Below, one piece after another: positions 44,350 to 52,688 of a DNA stretch of 64,000 nt. The notes beneath the pieces were generated by a model that was not told the origin of the DNA, did not search any database, and saw only the letters and a list, made by a program, of their open reading frames with translations. Made by a program: the position numbers and the translations under genes. The stretch spans positions 8,477 through 72,476 of the forward strand of contig JAPSLO010000011.1 of assembly GCA_031180725.1 (NCBI GenBank), given 5' to 3'. Within the stretch, counting starts at the first letter, position 1. Every line of letters starts with the position of its first letter. Origin of the DNA: Roseomonas sp. (GTDB taxonomy: Bacteria > Pseudomonadota > Alphaproteobacteria > Acetobacterales > Acetobacteraceae).

Positions 44350-45465
44350 TCACGCGGCGGCGCGCTGGCCGATCCGCATCTCGGCCAGCGTGGCCTCGAT
44401 CTGGGCCAGGGCGAAGCGGATGTCCTTCTCCTCGATCGCGCCGATCGCGGCGATGCGGATGGTCGGCTCCGGGGTGTTCCAGAAATTGGAGATCAGCACG
44501 CCGCGCCCCTTCATCAGCGTGATGAAGCGCTTGAAGTCCCAGTTGGGATCACGCGGCTGGTGGACGTTGACGATGATCGGGCCCTGGTGCCGCTTCTCCA
44601 GATACGGCGTGAAGCCCAGCGCCACCAGGCCGTCGTACAGGACATCCGCGTTGCGCCGGTAGCGCGCCAGGCGGGCCGGCTGGCCGCCTTCGGCCTCATA
44701 CAGGTCCATCGCGATGCCGAAAGCACGCAGCGACTGCACGGCGGGGGTGAAGCGGAAGCTCCCCCAGCCATTCACCACCGCATGCTTGTAGACATCCGCC
44801 AGATCCATCACCCAAGAGCCGGCATTACCCTTGCAGGCTTCCAGCCGCTCGATCGGCGCCACCGCGAAGCCGAAGCCCGGCAGCCCTTCCAGGCACTTGT
44901 TGGAGGTGAAGACCACCACATCGCATTCCGGGTGCTCGGACAGGCGGAAGGGCAGGGCGCCGAAGCCGGAGACCGCGTCGCAGATCATCCGCCGGCCCGC
45001 CTTGGCGATGACAGGCCCCAGGATGTTCGGGTCGTTCACCACGCCGGTGCCCGTCTCGCTGACGATGACCGCCACATGGGTTACGTCGGGGTTGGCGTCC
45101 AGCGCGGCCTGCAGGGCCTCGGGCGTCATCGGCTCGGTGTCCGGGCAGCGGACCGGGATCGGGATGCGGCCGGCTTCGGTGGCCAGGCGGATCAGCCGGT
45201 CGGCATATTGGCCGTTGCGCACCACCAGCAGCTTCTGCCCGGCCGGCACGAAGGTACGCACCGCGGCCTCCACCATCATGTGGCCGCAGCCGGGCAGGGG
45301 CAGGGCGACATCCCGGCCTTCCACCCCGCCGGCGATCTTGACGATGCGCGGCCGCATGGCGGCGTATTCGGCGCGGAAGTCGTCGTCCCAGGGGGCGATG
45401 TCCTCGGCCATCACGGCGCGAACCTCGGGACGGGTCTGCACGGGGCCGGGGATGAGGAGCAGCAT
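44350..45465 (-). CDS. class V aminotransferase, PhnW/AGXT-like
   Basis: A 371-residue fold-type I PLP enzyme. The opening LLLIPGPVQTRPEVRAVM and WDDDF, the PLP lysine Lys190 in VFTSNKCLEGLPGFGFA, the Asp-Ala-Val in CDAVSGFGALPF and GILISNFW-like GVLISNFW are close to 2-aminoethylphosphonate-pyruvate transaminase (PhnW). The substrate loop PLPGCGHMMVEA differs from the usual GSGT form, and no phosphonoacetaldehyde hydrolase gene is nearby. Serine- or alanine-glyoxylate transaminase is therefore equally possible. ATG 45465 gives the family start. Confidence 0.8.
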   Translation of the reverse strand: MLLLIPGPVQTRPEVRAVMAEDIAPWDDDFRAEYAAMRPRIVKIAGGVEGRDVALPLPGCGHMMVEAAVRTFVPAGQKLLVVRNGQYADRLIRLATEAGRIPIPVRCPDTEPMTPEALQAALDANPDVTHVAVIVSETGTGVVNDPNILGPVIAKAGRRMICDAVSGFGALPFRLSEHPECDVVVFTSNKCLEGLPGFGFAVAPIERLEACKGNAGSWVMDLADVYKHAVVNGWGSFRFTPAVQSLRAFGIAMDLYEAEGGQPARLARYRRNADVLYDGLVALGFTPYLEKRHQGPIIVNVHQPRDPNWDFKRFITLMKGRGVLISNFWNTPEPTIRIAAIGAIEEKDIRFALAQIEATLAEMRIGQRAAA

Positions 45466-45533
45466 GGGAGTGACCTGTTCTGCGGGGGACTGGCGCCCGG
45501 GAAAGCGCATGGTGATGCCATGTGCCCCGCGCG

Positions 45534-46154
45534 TCAGGCAACCATGGCCCCGCCCAGTTCGCGCCGCAGCTTGCGCAGGATCGCCTCCTGGAAATCGGGG
45601 TAGTCGGCGCAGCTCATCGCGAAGCTGCCTGGGCCGCCGATCACCTCGGCCGCATAGTGGTCCAGCAGGTCCGGTTCCTCATTGAGGATGGCCAGGCCAT
45701 TCACCGTGACGCCGGCGGCCACCGCCAGGTCGCGGACCGGGCCAGGGGCGCGGCCCTGGTTGTGGCGGCCGTCGCCCGAAACATCCAGCGTGTAGCGGCT
45801 GGCCGCCGCCGGACAGCGCGCCAGCAGGGCCAGGCTGGCGGCCATGCCTTCGCCGATGGCGGTTGCGCCGGGCGGCGGCAGGCGGGGCACATTCTCGATC
45901 GCCTCGGCGAGGCTTGCAGCGGCTTCCGGCCCGTCCAGCCGGGTCCAGCCCACGGCCACATCCTGCGCACCGACGCCGGACCAGAGCAGCAGCGCGATGG
46001 CCGCCGCGCCCCGGGGACCGGAGGTGGCTGCGGCCAGGACTTCCGCATCCCGCAGCGCGGCAGCGGTGCCGCCGGCCATCAGGGCGAATTCATCGAAATC
46101 CACGCTGGCCGAGACATCCATGGCCAGGCAGAGGGCGATATCCACGGGGTCCAT
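45534..46154 (-). CDS. DUF1194 von Willebrand-A-like protein
   Basis: A 206-residue protein with a VWA-type fold. The metal-adhesion motif DVSAS is at 13-17 in LCLAMDVSASVDFDEF, and further metal-site text is in TAIGEGMAASLALL and DVSGDGRHNQG. It belongs to DUF1194. Most members are exported, but this one starts right at the first strand (ATG 46154) and no signal peptide appears even if the frame is extended, so it is probably cytoplasmic. Function unknown. Divergent from exoD by 219 bp; nothing recognisable lies in that gap. Confidence 0.78.
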   Translation of the reverse strand: MDPVDIALCLAMDVSASVDFDEFALMAGGTAAALRDAEVLAAATSGPRGAAAIALLLWSGVGAQDVAVGWTRLDGPEAAASLAEAIENVPRLPPPGATAIGEGMAASLALLARCPAAASRYTLDVSGDGRHNQGRAPGPVRDLAVAAGVTVNGLAILNEEPDLLDHYAAEVIGGPGSFAMSCADYPDFQEAILRKLRRELGGAMVA

Positions 46155-46373
46155 GGGTCTTTGTTGCAAAGACACGCCGCCTGCGCCATGTGCGGTACAA
46201 CGGACAGGGGCTGAAAGCCAAGCATGCTGGCCAGGGAGACGTGCCGGCCCGGCGGAGCGTGCCGGATCGGATCGATGCCGCGACGCCCGAGGATCGCCCT
46301 GTCTCCGGAGGGGGCCGCATGGTAGGCGGAGTGCACCCGGCGACCCGGCCCGGCGAATGAGGCGCGATACGAT

Positions 46374-47009
46374 TTGGACCAGCTCCCGGTGATCCCCGAC
46401 ACCGCGCATGTCGACGCGGGCGCACCGATCTCGCGGATCGTTGCGGAGGTAGCGGCTGCCTTTCCTGGCGAGCGGATCACGCTCGGCGAGATGGCGGAAG
46501 TCTTCGGCGACCGCGCCTTCGGCCTGCTGCTGCTGCTGCTTCTGCTGCCGGGACTGCTGCCGGGCATGGCCAGTGTCTTCGGCACCCCGCTGCTAATCCT
46601 GGGCATCCAGATGGGGCTGGGGCACCGGGTGCCGAAGCTGCCGCGCATCCTGGCGAAGCAGAGCATCAAGCGCAGCGACCTGCTGCGCCTGGCCTCGGCC
46701 TCCTCCAAGGGACTGCGGCGGATCGAGCGCTATGTGAAGCCGCGGCCCGGCTTCTTCACCAGCCCGGCCGGGGAACGGCTGATCGGCTGGCTGACCGCCT
46801 ATGTCGCGATCATGCTGATCCTGCCGGGACCGGGCACCAATGGCCCGCCGGCCTTCGGCAATATCGTGATGGCGCTGGGCCTGATCGAACATGACAGCAA
46901 GACAGCCGGTTGGGGGGTGGGGCTGACCATCCTGGGATGCGCTTTCGCGACGGTGGTGCTGGTGCTGCTGGTCTGGCTGGGCGTCGGCGCCCTGCACTGG
47001 ATGGTTTGA
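46374..47009 (+). CDS. exoD: ExoD-family membrane protein
   Basis: An inner-membrane protein of about 211 residues in the ExoD family, named for an exopolysaccharide mutant of Sinorhizobium meliloti. The N-terminal cytosolic part ERITLGEMAEVFGDRAFGLLLLLLLLPGLLPG leads into the first helices. A central positively charged loop follows (LPRILAKQSIKRSDLLRLA), then three more helices (AYVAIMLILPGPGTNGPPAFGN, TILGCAFATVVLVLLVWLGVG). Start TTG 46374, with GAGGCG upstream; GTG 46389 is an alternative. The biochemical role is not established. Confidence 0.85.
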   Translation: MDQLPVIPDTAHVDAGAPISRIVAEVAAAFPGERITLGEMAEVFGDRAFGLLLLLLLLPGLLPGMASVFGTPLLILGIQMGLGHRVPKLPRILAKQSIKRSDLLRLASASSKGLRRIERYVKPRPGFFTSPAGERLIGWLTAYVAIMLILPGPGTNGPPAFGNIVMALGLIEHDSKTAGWGVGLTILGCAFATVVLVLLVWLGVGALHWMV

Positions 47010-47071
47010 GGCCGGCACATCGCCACCGGTGTCCCGGGCCCGCCTGTTCCCGTCCGGGGAAGTCTGTTAGA

Positions 47072-47268
47072 CGCCGGCCCATGCGACGGTGGCCCGCAAG
47101 GGCTGAAACGGGAACGCGTGGAGGGCCGTCAGGCCCAAGTCCGCGGCTGCCCCCGCAACTGTAGGCGGAGCCGTCCCCTCCATGCGCCATTGGGCCGAGC
47201 GCCCGAGAAGGCGGAGGGGACCCCAGGGAACGACCCTGGCACTCCGCGAGCCAGGAGACCGGCCGGCG
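47072..47268 (+). ncRNA. cobalamin riboswitch (AdoCbl-type aptamer)
   Basis: The P1 stem is complete: CGCCGGCC (47072-47079) pairs with GGCCGGCG (47261-47268). Conserved inner parts are GGCCCGCAAGGGCTGAAACG (about 47091-47110) with GGGAAC after it, CTGCCCCCGCAACTGTA (47147-47163), and the B12 box GCCAGGAGACCGGC (47250-47263). It senses coenzyme B12 and lowers expression of the downstream gene. A further perfect 9-bp pairing, GCGCGTGCC (47281-47289) with GGCACGCGC (47333-47341), is a candidate expression platform. It fills most of the 429-bp gap before the receptor gene. Confidence 0.95.
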
Positions 47269-47438
47269 CAGAGACGTCCCGCGCGTGCCGGGCGGGGAGC
47301 ACCGGCATAACGGAGCGACAGCGGATCGCCAGGGCACGCGCCCGCGGCCGCGCTCGGCTTCGCATGCGGCGACGACGCCAGCCGCCCCGTGCCGGATCCG
47401 GCAGGGGGCATGTCGTCCTGTCGCACGGAGATGAGCCG

Positions 47439-49385
47439 ATGCGCCGCCTGTTGCTTCTCTCCAGCGCCCTTGCGCTGTCCCTCGCCCTACCCGCCGCCGC
47501 CCAGGTGGTGACGATGCCGGAAACCATCGTCACCGCCACGCGCATCCCGACGCCGGCCGAACAGGTGCCGGCCGCCGTCACCGTCATCGACCGCCGGACC
47601 ATTGAGGAGCGCGGCTACCGTACCCTGGCCGAGGCGCTGCAATCCGTGCCCGGCCTGCGCATGGTGCAGACCGGCGGCTTCGGCCAGCAGGCCAGTGCCT
47701 TCATCCGCGGCAGCAGCTCGCGCCACGTGCTGGTGATGCTGGATGGCGTGCCGGTGAATGACACGGCGGAGCCCAACGGTGCTTTCAACTTCGGCAATGA
47801 GCTGCTGGCCGATATCGAGCGGATCGAGGTGGTGCGCGGACCCGGCTCCTCCCTCTACGGGTCCGGCGCGGTCGGCGGGGTGGTGAACATGATCACGCGC
47901 CGTGCGCCGGCCAACACGCCCCTGCAATTCTTCGGCGAGGCCGCGGCGGGCAGCCAGCGCACCGTCCGCGGCCATCTGGGCGTGGCAGGCTCGACGGACC
48001 GCTATGACTACCTGCTGATGGGCCAGGGCATGTCCAGCCGCGCCTTCGACGCGACCGCGCCGCGCTTCACCGCCGATACCGGCGAGCGCGAGGGCTTCAG
48101 CGGCCAGGCCGCCACCGCCCGCTTCGCCTTCCGCCCCAACGCCGGCAGCCAGGTGGAGGCGCTGCTGCGCTGGCGCGAGAACGAGGCGGGCCAGGACAAT
48201 GTGCCGAATGACGATCCGAACAGCACTGGCACCGACCGCCGCCTCTATGGCCAGATCCGCGGCGAGACGACGCTGTTCGGCGTCTGGACCACCGGCCTGC
48301 GCGCGGCGGTGACGGAGGACAAGCGGCGCTACGTGAACCTGCCCGATGCCGTCTCTCCCTCCAGCGCTGATGATCTCTACCGCGGCCGGCGGGAGGTCTA
48401 TGACTGGGGCAACCGCCTGCGCCTCGGCAACATGGGCGCGGCGCGAGAGATCGGGCTGGCCTTCGGCATCACGCACGAACGCGAGGACGCCAACAGCCGC
48501 GCGGGCAGTATCCCCTTCCAGACCGTGACCGATGCCGAGGCCGAAGCGACCGCTTTCCATGCCGGGGTGCAGGCACGCTTCTTCGACCGGCTGGATGTCT
48601 CGGGCGGACTGCGGCGCGACGAGGCCGAGGACTATCAGGGCTTCACCTCCTGGCGACTGGGCGCCGTGCTGGCGCTGCCGGAGGTCCAGTCGCGGCTAAT
48701 CCTCTCGGCCGGCACCGCCTTCAAGGCGCCTTCGCTGTACCAGCGTTTCGGCCGCATCGGCACGACCTTCCGCGGCAACCCGGATCTCGATCCCGAACGC
48801 TCCTTCACTTGGGAAGCCGGGATCGAGACCGACATTCCCGGCTTCGGGCGGCATGATTTCGCGACCTTCGGCGCGACCTATTTCGACACGCGCTTCCGCG
48901 ACCTCATCGACTTCAACGCCGCCTTCTCCACACTGGAGAATGTGGAGAGTGCGCGGGCGCGTGGCGTGGAGCTGACGGCAACGCTGCGGCCGGCGTCCTG
49001 GCTGGAACTGGGCGGCGGCTGGACCATCACCGAGACGCGCGACGACGCTACCGGCAGGCCGCTGGCGCGCCGCCCGCGCAACGTGATCTCCGCCAATGCC
49101 CGCATCGCGCCGACGGATCGCATTGTGATCGCGCCGGAGCTGCTGTTCACCGGGCCTTCGCTGGAAGGCGCCTTCGCCAGCTACAGCGACGATGGCAGCA
49201 GCATTGCGACGCCGGCCTACAACAAGTCGGGCACGGTGCTGCACCTGACCGCCAGCTATCGCGCGACGGAGCAGGTGACCTTTTTCGTCGAGGGGCGCAA
49301 CCTGACCAATAGTCGCTACGAGCCGGCCAATGGTTTCGTGGTGCCGGGCCGCAGCGCCGTGGTGGGCACGCGCTTCGTGTTCTGA
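47439..49385 (+). CDS. btuB: BtuB-type TonB-dependent vitamin B12 receptor
   Basis: A 648-residue outer-membrane receptor that imports cobalamin using TonB energy. The signal peptide is at 1-21 (MRRLLLLSSALALSLALPAAA). A TonB box is in MPETIVTATRIPT, and the plug domain has TLAEALQSVPGLRMVQTGG, FIRGSSSRHVLVMLDGVPVND and IERIEVVRGPGSSLYGSGAVGGVV. A 22-strand barrel ends in terminal Phe (VVGTRFVF). Barrel text TRFRDLIDFN and the riboswitch upstream support B12 as substrate. ATG 47439 follows CGGAG. No btuCDF genes are near. Confidence 0.93.
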   Translation: MRRLLLLSSALALSLALPAAAQVVTMPETIVTATRIPTPAEQVPAAVTVIDRRTIEERGYRTLAEALQSVPGLRMVQTGGFGQQASAFIRGSSSRHVLVMLDGVPVNDTAEPNGAFNFGNELLADIERIEVVRGPGSSLYGSGAVGGVVNMITRRAPANTPLQFFGEAAAGSQRTVRGHLGVAGSTDRYDYLLMGQGMSSRAFDATAPRFTADTGEREGFSGQAATARFAFRPNAGSQVEALLRWRENEAGQDNVPNDDPNSTGTDRRLYGQIRGETTLFGVWTTGLRAAVTEDKRRYVNLPDAVSPSSADDLYRGRREVYDWGNRLRLGNMGAAREIGLAFGITHEREDANSRAGSIPFQTVTDAEAEATAFHAGVQARFFDRLDVSGGLRRDEAEDYQGFTSWRLGAVLALPEVQSRLILSAGTAFKAPSLYQRFGRIGTTFRGNPDLDPERSFTWEAGIETDIPGFGRHDFATFGATYFDTRFRDLIDFNAAFSTLENVESARARGVELTATLRPASWLELGGGWTITETRDDATGRPLARRPRNVISANARIAPTDRIVIAPELLFTGPSLEGAFASYSDDGSSIATPAYNKSGTVLHLTASYRATEQVTFFVEGRNLTNSRYEPANGFVVPGRSAVVGTRFVF

Positions 49386-49391
49386 GGGGCA

Positions 49392-49420
49392 GGCCTGCGG
49401 CGGCCATGCCGCCGCAGGCC
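49392..49420. terminator. 13-bp perfect stem-loop between btuB and otsA
   Basis: GGCCTGCGGCGGC (49392-49404) and GCCGCCGCAGGCC (49408-49420) form a perfect stem with a CAT loop between two convergent stops. There is no strong T tract, and it probably serves both directions. Confidence 0.68.
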
Positions 49421-49427
49421 ACAATTG

Positions 49428-50840
49428 TCAGGCACGTCGCCGCAGCGTTTCGCGCGGCGCCGGCACCACCTGGCCGGCTGCGCGCCCAGCCTCCGCAACC
49501 TCCTCCCGGCCTTCCAGCGCGGCCAGGAAGCGTGCGCACCAGATCGCCGCGGTGGTGCCGCGCACGGCCTCGTCCATCTGCCGCCAGCGCGCCAGCCTTT
49601 CATCCTTCGGCATGGCCAGCGCCGTATCCAACGCCTCCGCGATGTCGTCCGGGTCGAGCGGGTTCACCTGCAGCGCGCCTTCCAGCTCCAGCGCCGCGCC
49701 GGCGAAGCGCGAGAGCACCAGCACGCCGGGGTCCTGCGGGTCCTGCGCGGCGACATATTCCTTAGCCACCAAGTTCATCCCGTCGCGCAGCGGCGTCACC
49801 AGGGCGATGCGCGACAGGCGCATATAGCCCGCAATGGTGGGCCGCGCGACGGCGCGCGTGATGTAGCGGATTGGTGCCCAGTCCGGCTCGGCATATTGGC
49901 CGTTGATGCGGCCGACGCTTTCGTCCAGTTCCCGCCGCAGCGCGCGGTATTGCGCCACATCACCGCGGCTGACCGGCGCGACCTGCAGGAAGGTGGCCTT
50001 GCCGCGTTGGCGCGGGAAGCGCTCCAGCAGCTTGCCGAAGCCGGCGATGCGCTGCGGCAGGCCCTTCGTGTAGTCCAGCCGGTCCACGCCCAGCACCAGC
50101 GCGCGGCCGGCCAGGCTGGCGCGCAGCTGCTCCACTTCCTTCGTGTGGAAACGACGCGCGGCGAGTTCGGCGAAGCCCTCGGCATCGATGCCGATGGGGA
50201 AGGCGCCGACGCGCAGCGCCGCCGCGGCCTCCCCCGCATGGATCAGCGCAGCGCGCAGGTTTTCGGCGTCGTCCTCGGTCTGCATGCCGATGGCGTCATA
50301 CGCCGCCACTGCGGTCACGATCTCGGCCGCATTGGGCAGACCTAGGAAGACTTGGCGCGGCGGGAAGGGCACATGCAGGAAGAAGCCGATCCTCTGCCGG
50401 CAGCCCAATGCGCGCAGTTCCTGCGCCATCAAGAAGAGATGGAAGTCGTGGATCCAGATGGTGTCGTCCGGCTTCAGCAGCGGCGCCAGGGCGGCGGCGA
50501 AGGCGCCGTTGACGCGGCGATAGCCGACCCAGTCCTCCCGCTCGAAGCGGGCGACGCCCAGGCGGTAATGCAGCACCGGCCACAGGGCGCCATTGGAGAA
50601 GCCCTGGTAATAGTGGCGGTAGTCGTCCTGCCCAAGGTCCAAGGTGGCGTAGAGCGTGCGGCCACGGCGGAACTGCTGCGGCTCGGTCGCGGTGTGGTCC
50701 GCGGTATTGCCGGACCAGCCGAACCACACGCTCTCCCGCTTCGCCAGCGCGTCGCTCAGTGCGACGGCGAGTCCGCCGGCGGTTGCGCCGCGCTCCCGCG
50801 GATCAGGCACGCGGTTGGCAACGATGACAAGGCGACCCAT
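49428..50840 (-). CDS. otsA: trehalose-6-phosphate synthase
   Basis: A GT20 glycosyltransferase joining UDP-glucose and glucose-6-phosphate to trehalose-6-phosphate. The 470-residue protein shows RLVIVANRVPDPRERGATAGGLAVAL at the start (N-loop with GG), ESVWFGWSGN, IWIHDFHLFLMAQELR, IGFFLHVPFPP, GVDRLDYTKGLPQRI and PLRDGMNLVAKEYVAAQ, all diagnostic. ATG 50840 is one base after the otsB stop (TGATATG), so translation is coupled. Together with OtsB it makes the osmoprotectant trehalose. Confidence 0.96.
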   Translation of the reverse strand: MGRLVIVANRVPDPRERGATAGGLAVALSDALAKRESVWFGWSGNTADHTATEPQQFRRGRTLYATLDLGQDDYRHYYQGFSNGALWPVLHYRLGVARFEREDWVGYRRVNGAFAAALAPLLKPDDTIWIHDFHLFLMAQELRALGCRQRIGFFLHVPFPPRQVFLGLPNAAEIVTAVAAYDAIGMQTEDDAENLRAALIHAGEAAAALRVGAFPIGIDAEGFAELAARRFHTKEVEQLRASLAGRALVLGVDRLDYTKGLPQRIAGFGKLLERFPRQRGKATFLQVAPVSRGDVAQYRALRRELDESVGRINGQYAEPDWAPIRYITRAVARPTIAGYMRLSRIALVTPLRDGMNLVAKEYVAAQDPQDPGVLVLSRFAGAALELEGALQVNPLDPDDIAEALDTALAMPKDERLARWRQMDEAVRGTTAAIWCARFLAALEGREEVAEAGRAAGQVVPAPRETLRRRA

Positions 50841-50841
50841 A

Positions 50842-51573
50842 TCACGCCGCCTCCGGCAGGGAATCCAGCTGGGCCAAGCAGGCCCGTAGGCCGGCTGGGG
50901 TGCCGAAGACATCCTGCAGCCGATGGCCGAAGCCGCCGAGGGCGCGCGCCGCCGCCATGCCAGCCTCGTCCGTCACGTCATCGCCTACGAAGACCGGCAC
51001 GCGGCCGGCAAAGGGCGGGCGGGACATCAGGCTATTCACCGCTGTCGCCTTGGAGACGCCACGCGGCTTCACCTCCCATGCCATGCGGGCGGGCAGCAGC
51101 ATGAACTCGTCCTCGGTGGACACCAGCTCTTCCAGCAGGATGCGGGCGGGTTCGCCGGCTTCCGGCGCCAGGCGGTAATGCAGCACGAAGCCGTGCGGTT
51201 TCTGTTCCACCAGGGCGCCCGGAAAGGCCTCGGCCAGCGCGGTGGCGCGCCCGATCCAACCACGGGGTGGTGTCGGCAGTGAGGGCGCCTCCACCGGCCC
51301 GCCCGGCACATGGCGCAGGCTGCCGCCATGGTCGCCGGCGAAGACGATGGGGGCGGGCAGCAGCGCCTCGAGCTGCGCCAAGGGACGGCCGGAAACCACG
51401 GCCAAGGCACCACCGAAACGGTGAAAGAGGCGGGTGAGCAGCGCCGGCAGAGCCGGCGGCACGACGACGGCTTCAGGTGTCGGGGCAATCTCCACCAGCG
51501 TGCCGTCGAAGTCGAGGAACAGCGCAGCTCGGCTGGGGGAGAGGCCTTCCGGGAGAAGTACGGAATGATCCAT
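50842..51573 (-). CDS. otsB: trehalose-6-phosphate phosphatase
   Basis: A HAD-superfamily phosphatase that removes phosphate from trehalose-6-phosphate. It has 243 residues. The nucleophile motif is LFLDFDGTLVEIAP (about 18-31), motif II VVSGRPL, the lysine in WEVKPRGVSKATAV, and motif IV FVGDDVTDEAGMAAA. The order otsB then otsA, one base apart, makes a two-gene operon. ATG 51573 is the likely start, with GGAG-like purines weak. No regulator is beside it; the next small membrane-protein gene lies 86 bp upstream. Confidence 0.95.
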   Translation of the reverse strand: MDHSVLLPEGLSPSRAALFLDFDGTLVEIAPTPEAVVVPPALPALLTRLFHRFGGALAVVSGRPLAQLEALLPAPIVFAGDHGGSLRHVPGGPVEAPSLPTPPRGWIGRATALAEAFPGALVEQKPHGFVLHYRLAPEAGEPARILLEELVSTEDEFMLLPARMAWEVKPRGVSKATAVNSLMSRPPFAGRVPVFVGDDVTDEAGMAAARALGGFGHRLQDVFGTPAGLRACLAQLDSLPEAA

Positions 51574-51659
51574 GGCGATCAGGAAACGGTTTCCCGCGCC
51601 ACAGGTTTGCCACACCTCGCGCACTTGTGCGTGATGAGGCCGCCGGGGCAGGGCTGCCG

Positions 51660-51872
51660 CTAGGGCGTGGAAGTTTCCGTGGCGGAGGACTGCCAGAGCG
51701 CGAGGGCCGGCGGCAGCACGCCGACCACCAGCCAATGCATCAATGCCGCTTGGCGCGTCAGGAGGCCCAAATGCCAGCCAAGTACGGCCAGCGCCTGGAT
51801 GGCCAGCATCCAGGCGATGGCCACGAACAGCGCGTGGGTGGGAGAGGCCGGGCCGGCCGGAACTTTCTTCAT
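51660..51872 (-). CDS. small two-helix membrane protein
   Basis: A 70-residue protein with two hydrophobic helices (ALFVAIAWMLAIQALAVLGWHLGLL in two runs around residues 12-35, and LMHWLVVGVLPPALALW near 41-57). Short polar ends finish with QSSATETSTP. No motif gives a function. ATG 51872 (MKKVPAGPASP) is preferred to an upstream start because it yields a typical N-terminus. The AT-rich region directly upstream (51885-51925) is the best promoter candidate, with the near-palindrome GTATACGATAC. Confidence 0.6.
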   Translation of the reverse strand: MKKVPAGPASPTHALFVAIAWMLAIQALAVLGWHLGLLTRQAALMHWLVVGVLPPALALWQSSATETSTP

Positions 51873-51896
51873 GATGGATCGCGTGTTGTTTAACGA

Positions 51897-51907
51897 GTAT
51901 ACGATAC
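51897..51907 (-). promoter_or_regulatory. AT-rich promoter-like patch with near-palindrome
   Basis: The stretch GTATACGATAC, in an AT-rich island rare in this window, precedes the small membrane-protein gene. On the minus strand it offers TATACT as a -10 element. The near-symmetry could equally be an operator. Evidence is composition and position only. Confidence 0.28.
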
Positions 51908-51999
51908 ACGACTGCGTGATAACGTCCAGTCCCATCACGTCTCATCCGGCTGTCCACCCGGTTTCCCCTGCCCACGTAATGCGATACATGCGTGCTGCG

Positions 52000-52085
52000 G
52001 CCCCTGTGGCGGAACGGTAGACGCAGGCGACTCAAAATCGCTCGCCCGAGAGGGTGTGGGAGTTCGAATCTCCCCGGGGGCACCA
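52000..52085 (+). tRNA. tRNA-Leu (anticodon CAA)
   Basis: An 86-nt cloverleaf. The acceptor arm GCCCCTG (52000-52006) pairs with CGGGGGC (52075-52081), followed by discriminator A and an encoded CCA (52083-52085). The anticodon stem GGCGA/TCGCT encloses the loop CTCAAAA with anticodon CAA, reading UUG leucine codons. The long variable arm (class II) CGCCCGAGAGGGTG fits leucine, and the T arm GGGAG-TTCGAAT-CTCCC is standard. Confidence 0.97.
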
Positions 52086-52105
52086 CGCTGAGCGGGGCGG
52101 GCCGG

Positions 52106-52567
52106 TCACAATGGCAGCGGCCCATCGGCCTTTACCTCCTCCATTACCGCATAGGTGCGGGTTTCCTTCACCCCGGGCAGGGTGAGCAGCACCTTGCCCA
52201 GAAAGTCGCGGTAGGCCGCCATGTCACGCACCCGCGTCTTCACCAGATAGTCGAAGCCGCCTGCCACCATGTGGCATTCCAGCACTTCCGGTGCCCGCGT
52301 TACGGCGGCCGCGAAGCGGTCGAAGACGTCCGGTGTGGTCTTGTCCAGCAATACCTCTACGAAGACCAGCAGGCCGAAGCCCAGCAGGGCCGGATCCAGC
52401 CGTGCGCCGAAGCCTGTGACGTAACCCTCCTTCATCAGGCGCCGCATGCGCTCGCTGGTGGCGGTGGGGGAAAGGCCGATGCGCTCCGCCAATTCCAGGT
52501 TGGTGATCCGCCCCTCTCGCTGGAGGATGTTCAGGATCATTCGGTCCAGCCGATCGGGCTCCTGCAT
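52106..52567 (-). CDS. putR: Lrp/AsnC-family regulator, probable proline-responsive PutR
   Basis: A 153-residue Lrp/AsnC regulator with an N-terminal helix-turn-helix (LDRMILNILQREGRITNLELAERIGLSPTATSERMRRL, residues 7-45). The C-terminal ligand-binding RAM domain has ECHMVAGGFDYLVKTRVRDMAAY. Divergent from putA across 121 bp that hold a perfect palindrome. In alphaproteobacteria such a neighbour (PutR) activates putA when proline is present, which is family knowledge applied by position. The loss of the DNA-binding domain from the adjacent PutA agrees with control by this protein. Confidence 0.88.
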   Translation of the reverse strand: MQEPDRLDRMILNILQREGRITNLELAERIGLSPTATSERMRRLMKEGYVTGFGARLDPALLGFGLLVFVEVLLDKTTPDVFDRFAAAVTRAPEVLECHMVAGGFDYLVKTRVRDMAAYRDFLGKVLLTLPGVKETRTYAVMEEVKADGPLPL

Positions 52568-52603
52568 GATTCGCTATCTTCAGGCGCTCGTGCCACCGAT
52601 CCT

Positions 52604-52619
52604 GCGGGTATACCCGCAA
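52604..52619. promoter_or_regulatory. perfect 16-bp palindrome, probable PutR operator
   Basis: TGCGGGTATACCCGCA is a perfect palindrome midway between the divergent regulator (start 52567) and putA (start 52689). Its length and AT-rich centre match Lrp-type operators. It would serve autoregulation and putA control. Confidence 0.65.
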
Positions 52620-52688
52620 AATCCGGGATAACAATATGGCGGATGACGCGCCACCTTGGCAGTTGCGAAGCCCCACCCGGACGCCGCC

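Noticed and set aside
46155-46373. Regulatory RNA in the DUF1194 / exoD gap
   Set aside because: The 219 bp hold no recognised aptamer core, no strong stem with a T tract and no convincing promoter pair.
51985-52086. tRNA-Leu as an integration site with an attached element
   Set aside because: The tRNA is intact, but there is no integrase gene near it and I found no second copy of its 3' end within the window.
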